Below, one piece after another: positions 1 to 8,814 of a stretch of DNA of 64,000 bases. The position numbers were made by a program, and so were the translations under genes. Numbering within the stretch: position 1 is the stretch's first letter; every line of letters begins with the position of its first letter. Source of the DNA: Myrica gale (Eukaryota; Streptophyta; Magnoliopsida; Fagales; Myricaceae); assembly GCA_963930655.1 (NCBI GenBank), contig OZ005618.1, positions 7,462,001 to 7,526,000 on the forward strand, in the 5' to 3' direction. Below the pieces are notes generated by a model. It was not told the origin of the DNA, made no database searches, and saw only the letters and a program-made list of their open reading frames with translations.

Positions 1-1462
1 TTGATTTCGTGACATTGAGCCCACGAACTTCTGATTTCCGTCAGCCAATTTCTCGGTTAAAACTGACGGTAACACGCGCACGTGCCGTCCACGTGAGACA
101 CTTAAAAAATTCCTTCCCGTTTTGCCCTCCATCAACCTCATGTCTTCGTCTTCTCCCTCGCCCCTGTTTAATAACATTCTGATTAATTATGTATGGCATC
201 CGTTTGATAAAATACCTGAGTGACAGAAATTTATGATGCACGAAACAATCGTCCTTAACATTGTTAAGGTTCCACTTTTACATCCAAACAAAACAACATT
301 TGATTCATTTGTCTAATCCATTACTCCAAAACAGATACAAGTTTTGAGAATATACAGAAGAATGAAAGAGTTGGAACTCCATAAAATGTCACAGAAAGAT
401 ACAGAACTTGATATCTAGAATGCAGCTTTGTAGAGGTTGGAATCTAACAAACAAGTTTGTATCATCCTTATACATATGTTGCTCTTTTGATAGACTTGGA
501 TGACAAGTCGACAGAGTTTATGCTTTATTTGCTTGTTGCTGAATCACCAGCTCTTAATTCTCTTTCAAGCTCATCAAATTCCCAGTCCCCAATCTCCTCT
601 GCGGAGTAGTCTCTACCAACCTTCCCGAACTCAGACTCCAACTTAGCCAGTTCTGCTTCAGTGTCTAGCACTTGCTCTGTCTTGATTGCGGGTGACTCGG
701 GCTGCTCGGCTATCTCAACTTTTGGTGTCTCAGTAGCAAGCATTGGAATTTTCTCCAGCTTCTCACAAGCTTGAGTTGCAGATTTTGGGGTTGGAATCTC
801 CATTTCTAAATTTGGTCTCTCAATAGACTCAGAACTCTGCTCTTAACTTCTCAATGTCATAAAAAAGCTCCTAGACCTTTGAATCTTCTTTCTTGTATCA
901 ACCAGAGGCCAAATAATCCAATTTAGGGGGAAATTCCAGACCCCTAGAAAAATCATAAAGCTAAAAACAAAACAAGTGAAGTTAGCCGCAATATGGAACC
1001 TGGATATTTCCCCTTGCTGAGCATAAAACTGGGATCGTGTTAAGGTAATACCCAGTTTCTTTTATTTACATATCTTTGCATCTATCGGGCTTTATACATA
1101 GCGGCTACGTTGTTTATTTATGTGGAGGGTTGATAGCTAATGGCTTATAGAAACAGCTTTGACTGTAAGGGGTATAAGGAGCCATGAAAGAAAAGGGAGC
1201 TGGAAAGAGGTAGAGATTGAAGACGAAGATATGAGGTGGATGGAAGGTTCGATCTAGGAGCAGAGAATGGAGGGTAAAATGGAAAAGAATTTTTTAAGTG
1301 CCTCACATGGATGACACATACGCGTATTACCGTCAATTTTAATCGAAAAATTGACTTCGGGATGAAAATCAGAAATTCTTGAACTCAATGTCACGAAATC
1401 AAGACAAGAGAGTGTAAAGTGTAGGTAATCCATAATTCAGGATTGCAAAGTGTATTTTTCCC
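1..1462. mobile_element. Mutator-like element with long terminal inverted repeats, left end cut by window
   Basis: Bases 1 to about 170 are repeated in inverted orientation at about 1230-1400, including shared blocks around TTTCGTGACATTGAG, the GACGGTAA segment and the CTTAAAAAATTC segment. The right terminus reads inward as GGGAAAAATACACTTTGCA and ends at 1462. It shares the AATACACTTTGCA core with the 507-bp MITE at 5369-5875, which has a 9-bp target duplication typical of Mutator elements. By comparison with that MITE the left terminus should lie some 60 bases before the window. No transposase is seen. The interior holds a 92-codon open frame on the minus strand that looks like a host gene fragment, so this may be a Pack-MULE. 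The element ends only 68 bases before the stop codon of the first sHSP gene, so that gene's polyadenylation may use element sequence. The target duplication cannot be checked because the left flank is missing. Confidence 0.7.
525..836 (-). CDS. C-terminal exon of an unrecognised acidic protein, inside the Mutator-like element
   Basis: An open frame of 92 codons from an ATG at 803 to TAA at 525 encodes an acidic, Glu/Lys-rich tail. A Pro/Glu-rich stretch is followed by a conserved-looking segment containing EIGDWEFDELE. The frame stays open upstream of that ATG to 836, where the minus strand has a good acceptor (AGAGCAG before AGTTCT). An in-frame TAA lies just beyond the acceptor, which fits an exon boundary. 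A further exon-like segment with possible donor GTCTAG lies near 890-960 on the same strand. I do not recognise the family and assign no function. Because the whole segment lies between the inverted repeats of a Mutator-like element, it is either a captured gene fragment or a chimeric gene driven from the terminal repeat. Codon usage looks genuine, but expression is unknown. Confidence 0.45.
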   Translation of the reverse strand, partial: SSESIERPNLEMEIPTPKSATQACEKLEKIPMLATETPKVEIAEQPESPAIKTEQVLDTEAELAKLESEFGKVGRDYSAEEIGDWEFDELERELRAGDSATSK

Positions 1463-1530
1463 GACGTCGAACACTAGATTTACATATATATCAATTAATT
1501 AGTCTCATATTGAAGCAAACGGACGCAACT

Positions 1531-2010
1531 TCAGCCAGCAATTTCAATTGCCTTCACATCTGGCTTCTTCACCTCCTCCTTAGGGACACTGACGGTAAGT
1601 ACTCCATTCTCCATTGACGCCTTCACCTCATTCACCTTTGCATTTTCCGGCAGCCTGAACCTCCTCATGAACTTTCCGCTACTGCGCTCCACCCTATGCC
1701 ATGACCCGTTTTTCTCTTCCTTCTCCGCCTTCCTCTCTCCGCTGATCTGGAGAACTCTGCCGTCTTCGATCTCGACCTTCACTTCCTCTTTCTTGACCCC
1801 CGGGAGATCAGCTTTGAATACGTGGCCTTCTGGGGTCTCCTTCCAGTCAATTCTGGCGTCGACAAATGCAGAAATTTCAGAAGTTCCATTAACAGAGGTA
1901 GATAGCGAAGAGGGGACCGCAAAATCCTTGAAGGAGTCCCAGACGTCGAGAGAGAACGGGTCGAGAATGCTGCTTCGTCGGCCACCGAAGAAGCTTGGTA
2001 TCATCGACAT
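1531..2010 (-). CDS. Class I cytosolic small heat-shock protein (17-18 kDa)
   Basis: Single-exon gene, 159 residues from the ATG at 2010. An in-frame upstream ATG at 2106 would add 32 residues. I prefer 2010 because class I sHSPs begin with the [12 protein letters not shown] block found there, and because the upstream ATG lies only about 30 bases from the TATA-like box, probably at or before the transcription start. The N-terminal arm (about residues 1-48) is followed by the alpha-crystallin domain. This starts at the [18 protein letters not shown] region, includes the GERK and [17 protein letters not shown] regions and the conserved GVLTV, and ends in an I-E-I tail. These are ATP-independent holdase chaperones that form about 12-mers in the cytosol and protect unfolding proteins during heat stress. 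It is the first of four class I copies in the cluster and is closest to the copy at 4.2 kb. Confidence 0.95.
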   Translation of the reverse strand: MSMIPSFFGGRRSSILDPFSLDVWDSFKDFAVPSSLSTSVNGTSEISAFVDARIDWKETPEGHVFKADLPGVKKEEVKVEIEDGRVLQISGERKAEKEEKNGSWHRVERSSGKFMRRFRLPENAKVNEVKASMENGVLTVSVPKEEVKKPDVKAIEIAG

Positions 2011-2136
2011 TTTCAGTGATGTGTTTGTGTTCTGAACGGAAGAAATTGGGATTGTCTGATTGGCAAGGGAACCGCTTCGGAATGCTGCTCTACTGGTTTG
2101 CGACATGTGGGTTGGAATCGTTGGATGATTTCGGAA

Positions 2137-2172
2137 TTTAAAGTAACTGGAGGACCCTTCTAGTAAATTCTA
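2137..2172 (-). promoter_or_regulatory. Heat-shock element and TATA-like box of the first sHSP gene
   Basis: On the minus strand a TTTAAA box lies at 2137-2142. About 15 bases further upstream is a three-unit heat-shock element, GAA-tt-TAC-ta-GAA (2157-2172), with one mismatch from alternating GAA/TTC. This spacing is typical of plant sHSP promoters bound by heat-shock factors. Confidence 0.6.
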
Positions 2173-2701
2173 GAGATAGCAGTTCGTCCCACAAACCGTT
2201 TTCTCGGGATTTATTCGCGAACCTCCTCGCCAATTCGCGATCTTTCATGGGTTTTCACTTTTCACAACGATTGGAGTGAGGCAAAAGAGATAGATATTTT
2301 GCGATTTTGACACATTTCTGAATTTTCCTACCCGTATGTATATATTTTTATTTCCTTAATTTTTTTTCGGATCTTGCTCAGCTCCCCTGTATCGTCTCTC
2401 CCTAATGTATTATATTCTAAAAGGGAAAAATATAAACAACATATATATATATACTTTTGGCGACAACATATAAATGTTTAGCGAAATTGATTTCAAGATC
2501 CCTTCTTCTAAATTTTTGAATTTTAGACATGTCCTAGTTTTCTTAATGCAATCGAGATATTATTATGATTTTCAATAAATTAAATAACAAAAATCCTCTC
2601 GTGACGCTTGATATGTAGACATTGCTGTGTGCCACGTGGGATACTTCCATCACTTAATTAATGGAAATCAGATAGAGCATAAGTCGTAAATGTAAAAATT
2701 T

Positions 2702-2801
2702 AGAAGCGTGTATAGGTACGTTATTTAGAAGCGTGTATAGGTACGTTATTTCCAATTTCTTCGAACGTAGGTGTACGCGCGTGTATAGGTACGTTATTTA
2801 C
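2702..2801. repeat. 25-bp tandem repeat, two exact copies plus one displaced copy
   Basis: The unit AGAAGCGTGTATAGGTACGT followed by TATTT occurs at 2702-2726 and again exactly at 2727-2751. A third copy lacking the first bases lies at about 2779-2800. The motif contains GTAC. No gene is associated with it. It lies in the spacer between the first two sHSP genes. Confidence 0.85.
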
Positions 2802-3403
2802 ACTTCTCCTTTAAAAACAAATCACACTAACTAGTTATGCACACATAAGGCTTATGTTATGTTATGCTTACACGCTTCCTCACACGGCGAACAATTTTAT
2901 TTTGCTAGCTGGTTTGTTTTCGGCAGCTTTCGGAAGCAACACTTTCGTGGACAGTGTCAGAAGCTTCAGACACCCAGGTTTGGCCTGGTCAAACGTCCCT
3001 CTGGCCGCGCGTTGCCGCCCTTTTTATAGGCTTTGTTGTGTTTCTCTAGGTTGCCTTTGTTCTTAACTATAACGCTAACATCTATTTGGTTCCGGTAGTG
3101 CCACCTACTTTTTCCTGCCACTCGCTCTCTTTGTCCGGTATGAAACATTTATGGTTCATCGATTCTTTTTGGATCCTGCTAGCCCTTTTTTCAACTTAGT
3201 TGTGCTTGGATCTTTTCTTCTTAATCTTTATTATATCTTGTACTTTGAGTTCAATGCAATTATCACCTCACGACATTATTTAGCAAAAAAAAACTCCAAC
3301 AAAAATGACTCAACTTATTAGACCGATTGAAATAATAGCGCAACAACGAAATGAGAAAAGACAATACAAACTCATCATCCTTACAATTCCTGTTTAAATG
3401 CGT

Positions 3404-3527
3404 CGATACAATCCAATTTTAAATCGAAATCGTCCTCTTTATCCACGTATTTGCTTTAAATACGTTTCGATACAATGCAATGCTAAATCGAAACCGTATT
3501 CTTTATCCACATATTTGCTATAATCAC
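3404..3527. repeat. 64-bp imperfect tandem duplication
   Basis: Two adjacent copies begin with CGATACAAT at 3404 and at 3468. Both contain AAATCGAAA-CGT followed by CTTTATCCAC-TATTTGCT. They differ at a handful of positions. No coding potential. Confidence 0.8.
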
Positions 3528-4233
3528 CAAGATTAATCTACGATGATTGCTTAAAACTATGATAATCTCCTTTAAAATGTACATTCGGCGACTAAATTTG
3601 GGCCTTGTTTTAAAGTTTCATTCTATGGCATTTTTAATTTTCTTGAAATTATTGAAACAAAAAGTAAAAGCAATTTTGTTTCTGCCCGAGTGAAGACTGA
3701 AGAGGGAATTTTCTAAGCCACCATCATTAAAAATAAGATTTTTTTTTTTTTTATCGTAAATAACAAGAAAGCATATATGTAGGATACCAATCCCACCAGA
3801 AGCACAATACGATTAAATTCCAACCATTCTACTTCCCAGATGTGAATACTCATGATTAGCCAAAACAATGTGCGTAACTGGTAAAGGAGATATTTATAAT
3901 TTCTTACTTGCTTATCGTCGATCTCCTTTCCACTCTGAGACTTTCTGCTTAATTATTTATAGAATCGAGAAACATTAGATTAATTTACCTTTCATGCTGA
4001 AATAAATTAATCAATATCGGTACCTGAAAATAAAATAAAATAAACTAGAAATTTCCACTCCACGTCGCCAAACACTAAGCAATTATACAGAAAATGGGAA
4101 TTTATTCATACATCTCATGGCCGCCATTATTACAATATCTGAATCGGACAGTACTACTGCAATTTCTAGATACAGAACAGAACCTTATTATATATCCATT
4201 TTCACTCAGTTATTACAAAGATGGAAGTTATAA

Positions 4234-4716
4234 TTAGCCAGAGATTTCGATTGCCTTGACATCAGGCTTCTTCGCCTCCTCCTTAGGAACAGTAACAGTA
4301 AGAACCCCATTCTCCATGGACGCCTTCACCTGATCCACCTTCGCATTCTCCGGCAACCTGAACCTCCTCACGAACTTCCCGCTGCTGCGCTCTACCCGAT
4401 GCCACTTGTCGTTCTTGTCATCCTTCTCCACGTTTCTCTCTCCGCTGATCTGGAGCACCCTCTCATCCTCTACCTCCACCTTCACTTCCTCTTTCTTGAG
4501 CCCTGGAAGATCAGCCTTGAACACGTGGGCTTCTGGGGTCTCCTTCCAGTCAATTCTGGTGTTGACAAATGCAGAATTTTCCCTAGAAAATTGGGGGAAG
4601 GTGGTTGAAAACGAAGAGGCCAAGGGAAAATCTTTGAAGGGGTCCCAGACATCAAGAGAGACAGGGTCGAAGATGCTGCTTCGTCGACCGCCGAAGAAGT
4701 TTGGTATGATCGACAT
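4234..4716 (-). CDS. Class I cytosolic small heat-shock protein (about 18 kDa)
   Basis: Single-exon gene of 160 residues from the ATG at 4716, which starts the class I signature [12 protein letters not shown]. An in-frame ATG 15 codons upstream is less likely. The alpha-crystallin domain is complete: [20 protein letters not shown], then [19 protein letters not shown], the basic [17 protein letters not shown] segment, and [11 protein letters not shown] before the terminal I-E-I-S-G. The protein acts as an oligomeric holdase chaperone in the cytosol. The promoter just upstream carries a clear heat-shock element. It is a tandem paralogue of the gene at 1531-2010, in the same orientation, and differs mainly in the N-terminal arm and the acidic loop. 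Confidence 0.96.
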   Translation of the reverse strand: MSIIPNFFGGRRSSIFDPVSLDVWDPFKDFPLASSFSTTFPQFSRENSAFVNTRIDWKETPEAHVFKADLPGLKKEEVKVEVEDERVLQISGERNVEKDDKNDKWHRVERSSGKFVRRFRLPENAKVDQVKASMENGVLTVTVPKEEAKKPDVKAIEISG

Positions 4717-4852
4717 TCTCGCTGGCTTTTTTGAGTTTCTAAACGAAGAGACAGAGCGCACGGATTTGTTATTGTCTTGGTAAGAGAGCCGATAGGAAAC
4801 GCTATGGGTAATTTGGTACTCGATGATGGCAAAAACGTGGGGGTGGATTGGG

Positions 4853-4893
4853 TATTTAAAGCAATTATAGGACTATTCCAGTATATTCAGGAA
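4853..4893 (-). promoter_or_regulatory. Heat-shock element and TATA box of the second sHSP gene
   Basis: TTTAAATA lies on the minus strand at 4853-4860. Sixteen bases further upstream are four alternating heat-shock units, TTC-ca-GTA-ta-TTC-ag-GAA (4876-4893 read on the plus strand), with a single mismatch. The layout is stronger than at the first sHSP gene, which suggests robust heat induction. Confidence 0.7.
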
Positions 4894-5309
4894 AAAACGG
4901 CTTCGCTCTGCTTGATTAACGAACTTTCTGCGTAGAAAAAAAAATAAAAATTAACGAACGTTCTTGCCAATTCGCGAACGTTCGCAGTTGTTCCCGAACA
5001 CTGGACCGGGCTTGTATTTTCTAGGTTCCATATCAGTGGGTTTGCGATTCGCTTCTCTTTTTTTTTTTTAACTCTTTCCACGTCATAAATCAGGTTTAAA
5101 GGGGGAATGTTGAAAGTTAAACTTGATTTGGGCCAACGATGAGAGATGACCTCCAAACGTTGTCTGGCCCAAAAGAGGACGAAGTTTTTCTAGAAAATTA
5201 TATAAAATTGTAGATAAAGGAAGAAAAATTACTTTTCAAGAGAGTTCTATAAAATATCTATATATAAGTGAAAGAACATTTTCTAGAAAGTGTTACAAAA
5301 ATATCTTAA

Positions 5310-6760
5310 GAGTGATCAGTAATAAAGTTGGTTGCTCCTCAGTTTTTCTAGTAGCATAATTAGATCTTGGGTTAAATATATTTTGCACTCTCTATATTCA
5401 GGAGTGTTGACACATTGCACCCCAATATTTTATTTTTGAGACATTGAGCCCATTATGTTATTTTTCTAACAATTCGCACCCGGATTGAAATTAGACGTCA
5501 AATTAGACAGTAATCGTATCGCCCTTGCCATTGCTAAGATATTGAGAGAGAAATTTTCCGGCAAGGACTTCAAGAATGATGATTCTAAGGCAATAAACGT
5601 ATGCCTTCATAGAGATATGTTGGTATTATACATATTCATGTGATCTATAGCCAAATGTTGTTTGATCTTCAAGAGCGATACAGTAATTTTACAGGGACTG
5701 AGGTCACGTGAGAGACACGTATAAACGATTACCATCTAATTTGACGCCTAATTTCACTTTGGAGTGCAAATCGTTGGAGAAGATAACATAATCAGCTCAA
5801 TGTCTAAAAAATAAAACATTATGGTGCAATGTGTCAGCACCCCCAAATATAAAGGGTGCAAAGTGTATTTAACCCTTAGATCTTTCCTCCATATGATTCA
5901 TATTACTTTTGCACTCGGAAGCTGTATAATGACCAAACTCTTGCCAATTATAATATTTAACTTGAGATTTATCATACATTTGCCTTCCATTTTGTCTCGA
6001 ATCATTTCTTTTTTCCCGACCTCTTGGAGAATATCAACTTTGGCTATTTTCTTCCTTCTTGAATGCACCTCTTCCTCGACCGTGGCCACATTCTCTTCAT
6101 CTTTGGCTTCTTTCATTTAGGTGATCTAAATGATCTTCTTTTGTCTTTTTTCTTTAATCTTTCTTCATAGGCTTGTAGTGAAACCATGAGTTAATCAACA
6201 ATCAACAATCATAGTATCTATGTCTTTATATTCTTCAATAGCTACAACAATATTAATAAAATTTCGAATCTAAAGACCACAATATCTTCTCAAGTACTCG
6301 AGTGTCATTCAAATTTTTGCTATTTCACCTTAATTGATTCACAATAGCCAATAATCGATAAAAGGAATAAAAAACTAATTCTGATTCTTTTATATGCAAA
6401 GATTCAAATTCACCTCAAAGAGTTTGAAATCGAACTTTCCTCACATTTTCAACTCGTTTGTGAGAGTTTTGAAGGATCTCTCACGCGTCCTTGCTATTTG
6501 TTGCGCCTGCTACCTTCTCGAATATAACCTCATCCAAGGTTTGATGGATGAAAGCGAGGGCCTTGTGTCTTTCTTTCTCACATCTTTCAAACTATCCCAT
6601 TGAGCCTAGGATAGGGTGGCCTCATCTTGTGGATCCTTGTAGCCTTTCTTCATAATCTCCTAAACATCTTTTGAGCTGAGCAATGCCTTCATTCTAATGC
6701 TCTGATTGTCATAGTTCTCTTTGGTGAGTTGAGGTGATTTGGAAAGGAATCATCGCACTT
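5310..6760 (-). pseudogene. Copia gag (UBN2 type) pseudogene
   Basis: Minus-strand translation gives the Copia gag segment with HKALAFIHQTLDEVIFEKV and VRKVRFQTL. At least two stops replace expected codons, one of them TGA where tryptophan is usual. Further on is a damaged CCHC zinc knuckle, where YNWQEFGH-YTASEC stands for C-x2-C-x4-H-x4-C with the first two cysteines lost. The frame then resumes across the MITE at 5369-5875 into an acidic linker (about 5310-5359) typical of the region between gag and protease. The family role is nucleocapsid formation. This copy cannot function. Confidence 0.75.
5369..5875. mobile_element. Mutator-type MITE, 507 bp, with 9-bp target duplication
   Basis: The ends are inverted repeats starting GGGTTAAATA on each side and extending over roughly 150 bases. 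The element is flanked by an exact 9-bp direct repeat TTAGATCTT (5360-5368 and 5876-5884), the hallmark of Mutator-superfamily insertion. It has no coding capacity. Removing it rejoins the reading frame of the surrounding gag pseudogene, so it inserted into that gag. The subterminal blocks (GACATTGAGCCCA and others) also occur in the element at the start of the window, which is therefore a relative. Confidence 0.9.
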
Positions 6761-7245
6761 GCCATCTTCTCTCAACAACCTCGGCTCTGGTACCAATTTG
6801 TTGGAATAGCAATTTACAACACAAGGGGAATACGACTTTGAAGTATAGCAAATTGTGGAAGATATAATGAGGAAGGATACGGAAGTACACATTTTGATTT
6901 CTCAAACTTGGCTTTTTTGGCTTGTATGGCTTATACAAAATGGTTAGGCTTTACCCATTTATACAAGGTTATAAATTCAATCTCAGCCACACATTTCAAC
7001 TAAAATATCTAGATATTTCTATAGCACTCTCTAGAGAAACTCTAGATATTTATTGCACTTTTGAGATATTAATGTAGTACTTTCTAGAAAAGGTTCTTTC
7101 AAAACTATAGATAGTTTCATAGAACTTTTTAGAATGTGGTTATTCATCTTTATTCTAGAGATTTATAGAACTTTTTAGAAAAATGATTGATCTTCCTTTC
7201 TTTAGAGATATATAAAACTCTCTAGAAAAACTTTATCCTCTGTTG

Positions 7246-7574
7246 TAGGGCTAACAATCGGATATTGTATAAGACATATAGAGGACCGGACCAATTTCAA
7301 TTTTTTTCAATTTTTTTAAAATTTTTTAGGTTAATTTCAAAGGGTGAAAGACATATAAAAATATAGAGCTTTAGTTTATATTAAAATTAAACGTTTTAAG
7401 TTTGTAATTTGTATTAAAAATATAAAAAATATATATTTTATTTATATTAATAAATGTGATCCAGTCCGGTTCTGACCGCATTAAAAAAAGGACCAGACCA
7501 CATTTTAAAAAATATGACGAGATCGGACCGTAAATTCGGTCCGATTTTGCGGTCCGAATTTTTATTTAGCCCTA
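7246..7574. mobile_element. hAT-type MITE, 329 bp, nested in a Copia LTR
   Basis: Termini are TAGGGCTAA and, on the other side, TTTAGCCCTA. The flanks form an 8-bp direct repeat with one mismatch, CTCTGTTG (7238-7245) and CTCTGTTA (7575-7582), as expected for hAT elements. The interior is AT-rich with several GGTCCG/CGGACC motifs near the right end. No coding capacity. Confidence 0.8.
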
Positions 7575-7599
7575 CTCTGTTAGGTCAATAAAAAATTTG

Positions 7600-8290
7600 G
7601 AGTTCAACTTTCACTCGTTGGCACAAATCAAGTTTTAACTTTTAATAGTTTGAGGTGCTCATTTCACAATGCGACCTCTCTCTCTCCAACATTTTTTTTG
7701 AAATTATCGGGCAGCACTTTAGTCCATTCTAAACCGCCAGTCGAGCCCCGATCGAAGAACCGACAAGAAAGGTTGCTGGCCGTTTGCTATTCCCAACGCC
7801 ATATCAGATAGCTCTTTGACGTCCGTTAATACTAGGGTTCCCAAACTCACAAAATGACCGAGCCATAACTTTGCTTGTCCAACCACGCTAAGCAGCTGTG
7901 TCCTCCTCCAGTAAGCTACAAGAGGAATCAGAGGTCATCATATACAAAGGGCCTATGGGGAAGATTTGTACTTGACATTGCTGTCGGATCGTTGCCAATG
8001 ATGAATTCTCGAGTGCATTCCTACATTGTATTAGAACTGACAGCTGAAGATGTTCGAATGTTGAAAGCTTTGATCCGTAGTTCCAAAAAGTTCTCCAAGT
8101 TTCTAAAATTGGAGATGTGTAGATCCTTGAACCGGAGTGGGTAAACCCTCTGGAACCAAATCCTGCGACGTACCATAGTTTTTGTTCCCTTAGTTTTAAC
8201 CGGATGCCTTTTTTAAAAGAAAAAAAACATGGGAACATATGTACCTGGATAGGGAACGCGACCTTCTGCCTTTAGTTGGATAATGGCAGA
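7600..8290 (-). pseudogene. UDP-glycosyltransferase (UGT76-like) pseudogene
   Basis: A remnant of the same family as the intact gene at 8815-10863. On the minus strand the end of exon 1 is recognisable at about 8243-8290 ([14 protein letters not shown] tail followed by GTAC). The start of exon 2 follows almost directly, with a matching APILETW/LATIRQQCQVQIFP region, several stops and frameshifts. It then runs through the SVILVSLG-like and ANGQQPFL regions up to a GRIVK-like stretch with a stop replacing tryptophan at the PSPG entrance. The PSPG box itself and most of exon 1 are gone. It is a tandem duplicate, decayed and truncated near the Copia element on its left. Confidence 0.85.
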
Positions 8291-8814
8291 ACGTGAAGAC
8301 AGTCGCGGAGTTTGTTTTTGCTCAGGCATGGATCAACGGGAAGACAGTCGCATTAGATAGTGGCCCCGAGACCTTTTATTGGGCATATCGTATGGATATG
8401 TCTTCTTGGGTAAATGATCCACTTGGCTTACTGGACTACGTACTATTCTTGTTTTCACCGTGTTAATTTGTTCACAAGTGCCAAGTCCAACGCACCAAGG
8501 TGGACAACTCCAAGCTGGCCTTCACTGGCCCATTCGAGGCTCATCCACACTCGCAGTTGGACTCTTTGTTTTGCGTTCTTGACAATTATATGACGCTCAG
8601 AGGTGACAAAAACAAACAAAAGATTTATGTTGACTGACCATTTCTTGCCAATTCTAGGACCAAGATAGAGGGAAGTATGAAGACCAATTACTTGTCACGG
8701 TATTAGGTTTGGCTGCAAACTTTTAAAACATAAATAATTATACCCAAAAGAGGTTTTGTTTTCTAGGACCTCCAGGTACTACACATAATTGTTTTGATCA
8801 AAGCATGTATGCAA

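Larger units (their letters stand above)
2173..4233. other. Spacer between the two intact sHSP genes; mostly unassigned
   Basis: No convincing gene is seen. The stretch from about 2830 to 3290 is less AT-rich than its surroundings and ends in a run of A at 3283-3291, so it could be the 3' end of an old retroposon, but I could not identify a coding domain. The rest is AT-rich, with short open frames lacking codon structure. Two local repeats are listed separately. Confidence 0.5.
5161..7587 (-). mobile_element. Dead Copia-type retroelement with nested MITEs
   Basis: On the minus strand an LTR runs from 7587 (TGACCTAAC) to 6798 (ends TTCCAACA). It is followed at once by TGGTACCAGAGCC, a primer-binding site close to that for initiator methionine tRNA. 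The internal region then encodes a degraded Copia gag down to about 5305. A fragment of the same LTR (5161 to about 5305) lies at the far end in the opposite orientation, so the element is rearranged. Both TCTAGA-rich LTR copies share the GTTTTTCTAGA segment near their start. A Mutator-type MITE interrupts the gag and a hAT-type MITE interrupts the LTR. No integrase or reverse transcriptase remains. Confidence 0.75.

Noticed and set aside
1667-2035. 122-codon plus-strand open frame
   Set aside because: It is the antisense of the first sHSP coding region and has no family features.
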